Of a stretch of 64,000 nucleotides of DNA, positions 60,680 to 64,000 are shown piece after piece. The position numbers and the translations under genes are program-made. This DNA comes from Salinarimonas chemoclinalis. GTDB lineage: Bacteria; Pseudomonadota; Alphaproteobacteria; Rhizobiales; Beijerinckiaceae. The stretch's first letter is position 1. The number at the start of each line of letters is the position of its first letter. Where the stretch lies: NCBI RefSeq assembly GCF_041514305.1, contig NZ_JBGMWH010000016.1, positions 1 through 64,000 on the forward strand, in the 5' to 3' direction. The notes under the pieces are model-generated. The model was given only the letters and a program-made list of their open reading frames with translations, was not told the origin of the DNA and made no database searches.

Positions 60680-60783
60680 CTCCTGTGGCTGGCCGCGTCA
60701 TCGCGGTTGCCCAGGAGATAGACCGGCCCCATTGTAGCCGGTAGCCGCTCATTCATTCACATGGTGGGAAGAGAAACTAACCA

Positions 60784-61707
60784 ATGCAGCCGGACTTCAA
60801 CGCGCTCGCCGTATTCGCCTTGGTGGCCGAGGAACGGAATTTCCGCGCCGCGGCAGACCGGCTCGGCGTGACACGCTCGGCGGTCAGCCAGACGATACGG
60901 CGGCTCGAAGAGACGCTGGGCACCGCGCTGGTGAGGCGAACGACGCGCAGCGTCAGCCTCACGGAGGCGGGTGAACACCTTCACGCGCAGGTCGCGCCTG
61001 CCATCGCCGAGATGCGGGCGGCGACCGAGACGGCGGCGAGCCTCGGCGGGGCCCCACGCGGACGATTGCGGCTGGCCGTCTCGTCGATCGCCGAGCGCTT
61101 TCTGGCGGGCCCCCTCCTGGCGCGCTTCGCGGAGGCCAATCCGAGGGTCGAGCTCGACGTCACGGTGACCGACGAGGAGTTCGACATCGTCGTCGAGGGC
61201 TACGACGCGGGCGTCCGGCTCGGCGAGGTCATCGAGCAGGACATGATCGCCGTGCCCGCCGGCGGAGACGAACGCCAGCTCGCCGTGTGCTCACCTGCCT
61301 ACCGGGACCGCTTCGGCGTGCCGTCGCATCCGCGGGAGCTCGCCGAACACCGTTGCATCGGCTGGAGGTCGGCGCCGCGGCACGCGCCTTACCGCTGGGA
61401 GTTCGCAGAGAACGGCAGAGAGTTCAGCGTGACTGTCGACCCGGAGATCACCACGAACGACATGGCGCTGATGGTCAAGCTCGCCGTCGCGGGTGCCGGC
61501 ATCACCTTCGGGATGGAGGAGAGCTTTCGTGGGCCGATCGATCGAGGCGAACTCGTTCCTCTCCTCGAGGACTTCTGCCCGTACTTCTCTGGTTTCAATC
61601 TCTACTATCCGAACCGCCGCAACGTCGCCCCGAAACTACGCGCATTGATCGACCATATGCGAACCTTCGGCGGGCCGCGCCAGACGCGCGTCACCCGGCG
61701 CCGATGA
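60784..61707 (+). CDS. LysR family transcriptional regulator
   Basis: A 307-residue LysR regulator. N-terminal winged HTH: FNALAVFALVAEERNFRAAA followed by DRLGVTRSAVSQTIRRLEET, then a linker helix and the effector-binding domain (RLRLAVSSIAERFLAGPLLA onward). Divergent from the SDR/Atu4866 pair with 104 bases between starts, the usual LysR-target layout. Its 3' end overlaps the convergent AraC gene by 17 bases. Confidence 0.94.
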   Translation: MQPDFNALAVFALVAEERNFRAAADRLGVTRSAVSQTIRRLEETLGTALVRRTTRSVSLTEAGEHLHAQVAPAIAEMRAATETAASLGGAPRGRLRLAVSSIAERFLAGPLLARFAEANPRVELDVTVTDEEFDIVVEGYDAGVRLGEVIEQDMIAVPAGGDERQLAVCSPAYRDRFGVPSHPRELAEHRCIGWRSAPRHAPYRWEFAENGREFSVTVDPEITTNDMALMVKLAVAGAGITFGMEESFRGPIDRGELVPLLEDFCPYFSGFNLYYPNRRNVAPKLRALIDHMRTFGGPRQTRVTRRR

Positions 61708-62671
61708 CGTCCATCGACACGTCACGACCTCCCCGTCCTCCGACCTCGGCTGCGAACGCGCCCGGCGACAGGCCTTCGTGGCGGACGAAGGCCGTTCCGA
61801 AGGCGCTGGCGGAGCCGTAGCCGACACGGCGTGCGATTTCCGCATTGGTCAGCCGGCCCTCCCGCAGGAGGGTCTTGGCGACGGCCATCCGCCAGTGCGC
61901 CACGTATTCCTTCGGTGCGCAGCCGATCTCTCTGCGAAACGTCTCGAAGAAGCTGGAGCGGGACATGCCGGCGTCCTTCGCCAACGTTGCGATGGAGACC
62001 TCGCCGTCCGCCTGCGCATGGATGCGCCCGAGGGCGGTGGCCAGCCGCGGATCGGACAGCCCGCGCAGGAGCCCCGGCGGCATGTCCACGGCCGGCCCCG
62101 AGCGGAGCGCCTCGACGAGCAGCACGTCCAAGAGACGCTGGAGGATCAGCTCGCGCCCCGGCCTCTCGGCAGCCGTCTCCTCGTGGATGACCGGCACGAG
62201 CGCCGTCAGGCGGTCGTTGCCGGAGACGTGGATCACGTCGGGCAGCAGTGACACGAGCAGGCCCTTCGCGGGCGTTTCGAAGCGGCAGTGCCCGACGAGC
62301 GCGCGCATCTGCACGGGCGCATCCGCCGGGCCGAGGCGAACCCGGCCCGGACCGATCTCGAGCGGCCGGCTCGGCGCATTCGGTCCCGGAGGCGCCTCGC
62401 CGGTCATGCCGAAGCCCTGCAGATCTGGGATCAGGATGAAGTCCCCGGCCCGCAGGGTGATCGGCCCCCGACCGGTCGGGGTGAGGCGGGCGCTCCCCTC
62501 GACGATGGCGCAGTAGAAGGGGCTCGCCATGTCACGCCGCTCGACCTTCCACCGCCCACCGGCCTCGACGAGCTTGGCGAGGGAGAGCGCCGGTCGGAGC
62601 AAGGCGACGACCGCGGCCAGCGGATCTTCGTGGAGAGTACGCACCGGTTCGGACGTTCGATGAATCAACAT
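61691..62671 (-). CDS. AraC family transcriptional regulator with cupin domain
   Basis: A 326-residue regulator with an N-terminal AraC-type cupin (about 40-165: FYCAIVEGSARLTPTGRGPI then TLRAGDFILIPDLQGFGM) and a C-terminal double HTH (EVSIATLAKDAGMSRSSFFE followed by TFRREIG, then LTNAEIARRVGYGSASAFGT). Divergent from the SDR gene at 62743 (71 bases between starts), which is its likely target. Its 3' end overlaps the LysR gene by 17 bases. Confidence 0.92.
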   Translation of the reverse strand: MLIHRTSEPVRTLHEDPLAAVVALLRPALSLAKLVEAGGRWKVERRDMASPFYCAIVEGSARLTPTGRGPITLRAGDFILIPDLQGFGMTGEAPPGPNAPSRPLEIGPGRVRLGPADAPVQMRALVGHCRFETPAKGLLVSLLPDVIHVSGNDRLTALVPVIHEETAAERPGRELILQRLLDVLLVEALRSGPAVDMPPGLLRGLSDPRLATALGRIHAQADGEVSIATLAKDAGMSRSSFFETFRREIGCAPKEYVAHWRMAVAKTLLREGRLTNAEIARRVGYGSASAFGTAFVRHEGLSPGAFAAEVGGRGGRDVSMDVIGAG

Positions 62672-62742
62672 GGACTTTCATCGATAGAATGATCGGCACG
62701 CGCCGTCTACCTCTCGCTCACCACAGCGAAGGAGAACCACGC

Positions 62743-63501
62743 ATGCCCCGCATCCTCGTCACCGGCGCCTCCTCGGGTTTCGGCCGCGCCGTCGCCGCCT
62801 TCTTCCTCGATCGCGACTGGGAGGTGATCGCGACGATGCGCACGCCCTCGGGCGACGGCCTGCCCGTCTCGGACAGGCTGCGCCTCCTGTCCCTCGACGT
62901 CACCGATGCGAACAGCATCGCCGCCGCCGTCGCGGCGGCGGGACCGCTCGACGCGCTCGTGAACAATGCCGGCGTCGGCATGCTGAACGTGCTGGAAGGC
63001 GCGGAGATGGACCGTGCCCGCGAGCTCTTCGAGACCAACGTGCTCGGGACCATGGCCGTCACCCGCGCCGTGATGCCCGCGATGCGCGCCCGTCGCAGCG
63101 GCGTGATCGTCAACATCAGTTCGAGCGTGACGCTGCGTCCGCTGCCGGCGCTGTCGATCTACAGCGCCAGCAAGGCCGCGGTGAACGCCTTCACCGAGAG
63201 CTTCGCGCTGGAGGCCGCGGAGTTCGGCGTGCGTGCGCGGCTCGTCCTGCCCGGCAGCGCACCCGAAACGTCGTTCGGACGCAATGCCGTGGCGCGGATG
63301 GGGATGGATGTCCCCGAGGCGTACGGCCCCTTCGTGCAGGCCTATTTCCGGAGCCTCGGCTCGGCCGGCGAGAAGACGCGGGCGCACGATGTCGCGCACG
63401 CCGTCTGGCGCGCCGTCACGGACGACACGGCCCCGATGAAGCTGCCCGCCGACGCCGATGCGCGAGCCTGGTTCCGCGAGGAAGGCCTCGACGCCGCCTG
63501 A
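62743..63501 (+). CDS. SDR family oxidoreductase
   Basis: A 252-residue short-chain dehydrogenase. VTGASSGFGRAVAAFFLDRD gives the cofactor loop, NNAGVGML follows, the catalytic Ser lies in IVNISSSVTLRPLPAL and Tyr/Lys in YSASKAAVNAFTESFALEAA. GAAGGAGAA precedes the ATG at 62743 and is ideal; a longer frame to 62689 is rejected for this reason. Divergent from the AraC gene, upstream of an alpha/beta hydrolase on the same strand (54 bases). Confidence 0.93.
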   Translation: MPRILVTGASSGFGRAVAAFFLDRDWEVIATMRTPSGDGLPVSDRLRLLSLDVTDANSIAAAVAAAGPLDALVNNAGVGMLNVLEGAEMDRARELFETNVLGTMAVTRAVMPAMRARRSGVIVNISSSVTLRPLPALSIYSASKAAVNAFTESFALEAAEFGVRARLVLPGSAPETSFGRNAVARMGMDVPEAYGPFVQAYFRSLGSAGEKTRAHDVAHAVWRAVTDDTAPMKLPADADARAWFREEGLDAA

Positions 63502-63555
63502 CCAGCCGGGCGCGGCCGTGCCGCCGCGCCCGGTCCCACCGATCGAGGACTGCAG

Positions 63556-64000
63556 ATGAACCGACTGATCACCCTGTCCCGCGTCCTTCCGACGCCGGAG
63601 CCGACCGCGACCGTGGCCTACACGCCGATCCGCCTGGAGCTGCCCGACCGCCAACCGCTCGAGCTGCGCCTGACCGCGCCGGCCGTCGGCGAGGCGATGC
63701 CGATCGTCGTGTTTTCGCACGGCTTCGGCCCGTCGAACTCCATCCCCTCGAAAGACGGATACGCCCCGCTCGCCCAGTTCTGGGCCGAGCGAGGCATCGC
63801 CGTCATTCAGCCGACGCACGCCAGCTCACGGGTCGGCGGCCTCGACCCCGCCTTGCCGGGAGGCCCCTTCTTCTGGCGCGAGCGCGTGGCCGAGATGCGC
63901 GCCGTCCTGGACGGGCTGGACGAGATCGAGCGACAGGCCGTCGCCGGACGACTCGACCACGACCGGATCGCGGTCGCCGGACACTCCTTCGGCGGCCATA
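63556..64000 (+). CDS. Alpha/beta hydrolase, partial
   Basis: The first 148 residues of a hydrolase cut off by the window end. MPIVVFSHGFGPSNSIPSKD carries the oxyanion-hole HGF loop and IAVAGHSFGGH the nucleophile elbow with Ser, very close to the end. Resembles chlorophyllase/PAF-acetylhydrolase type II esterases. Likely in an operon with the SDR gene and under the AraC regulator. Confidence 0.85.
   Translation, partial: MNRLITLSRVLPTPEPTATVAYTPIRLELPDRQPLELRLTAPAVGEAMPIVVFSHGFGPSNSIPSKDGYAPLAQFWAERGIAVIQPTHASSRVGGLDPALPGGPFFWRERVAEMRAVLDGLDEIERQAVAGRLDHDRIAVAGHSFGGH

Overview
The window is a very GC-rich chromosomal segment from an alphaproteobacterium, most likely of the order Hyphomicrobiales (Rhizobiales). 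This is inferred from the gene set and not from any search: aerobic-type cobaltochelatase cobS/cobT next to a J-domain gene and bolA, an ATP synthase inhibitor of the zeta/DUF1476 family (essentially alphaproteobacterial), a trpD-trpC-moaC-moeA run, a RpoH-type sigma factor, a CarD regulator, an Omp25/Omp31-like barrel porin, and a lexA gene preceded by a GAAC-N7-GAAC SOS box of the alphaproteobacterial type. Species cannot be stated.

Layout. 0-4.3 kb: envelope sugar genes (phosphomannomutase/phosphoglucomutase, kdsA, kdsD), then a lone Phd-type antitoxin convergent with a complete antitoxin/PIN toxin pair. 4.4-8.6 kb: a coupled minus-strand operon of ECF sigma factor, membrane anti-sigma factor and exported S8 protease, divergent from an autotransporter-barrel protein. 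8.7-10.1 kb: a small exported protein with a collagen-like tail and an outer-membrane barrel protein. 10.4-15.7 kb: a six-gene, overlap-coupled operon making a CDP-linked modified deoxysugar. 15.7-21.5 kb: moeA, moaC, trpC, trpD and comEC on the minus strand. 21.6-27.4 kb: HerA-like ATPase, a tiny putative DNA-binding protein, fdxA, carD, an exported hypothetical and rpoH. 27.4-32.7 kb: M48 lipoprotein protease, nuclease-like exported protein, a conserved unknown, a cytochrome P450 and two small metal-handling genes. 32.8-43.2 kb: tRNA-Arg, zeta inhibitor, purC, a palindromic repeat element, bolA, J-domain protein, cobS, cobT, phytase-like esterase, serine hydrolase, benE and lexA. 43.4-48.7 kb: a three-gene beta-oxidation operon (acyl-CoA dehydrogenase, thiolase, fused hydratase/dehydrogenase). 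48.7-50.3 kb: a HipBA pair. 50.4-56.2 kb: acyltransferase, membrane-fused spermidine synthase-like protein and a tripartite tricarboxylate transporter (TctA, TctB, divergent TctC). 56.6-64 kb: an accessory stretch of oxidoreductases, each beside a divergent TetR, LysR or AraC regulator; the last gene, an alpha/beta hydrolase, runs off the window.

How the genes work together. Most operons show 1-4 bp stop/start overlaps, so translational coupling is the rule. The most interesting circuit is at 4.4-7.3 kb: the part of the anti-sigma factor predicted to lie in the periplasm resembles the propeptide-inhibitor domain that also sits in front of the catalytic domain of the S8 protease encoded next to it, which suggests protease-controlled release of the ECF sigma factor. 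Several short palindromes could be read directly (lexA SOS box, hipBA operator, a 22-bp palindrome before the beta-oxidation operon, and a roughly 180-bp mobile-element-like palindrome after purC). No CRISPR array, insertion sequence, prophage or rRNA operon was seen.
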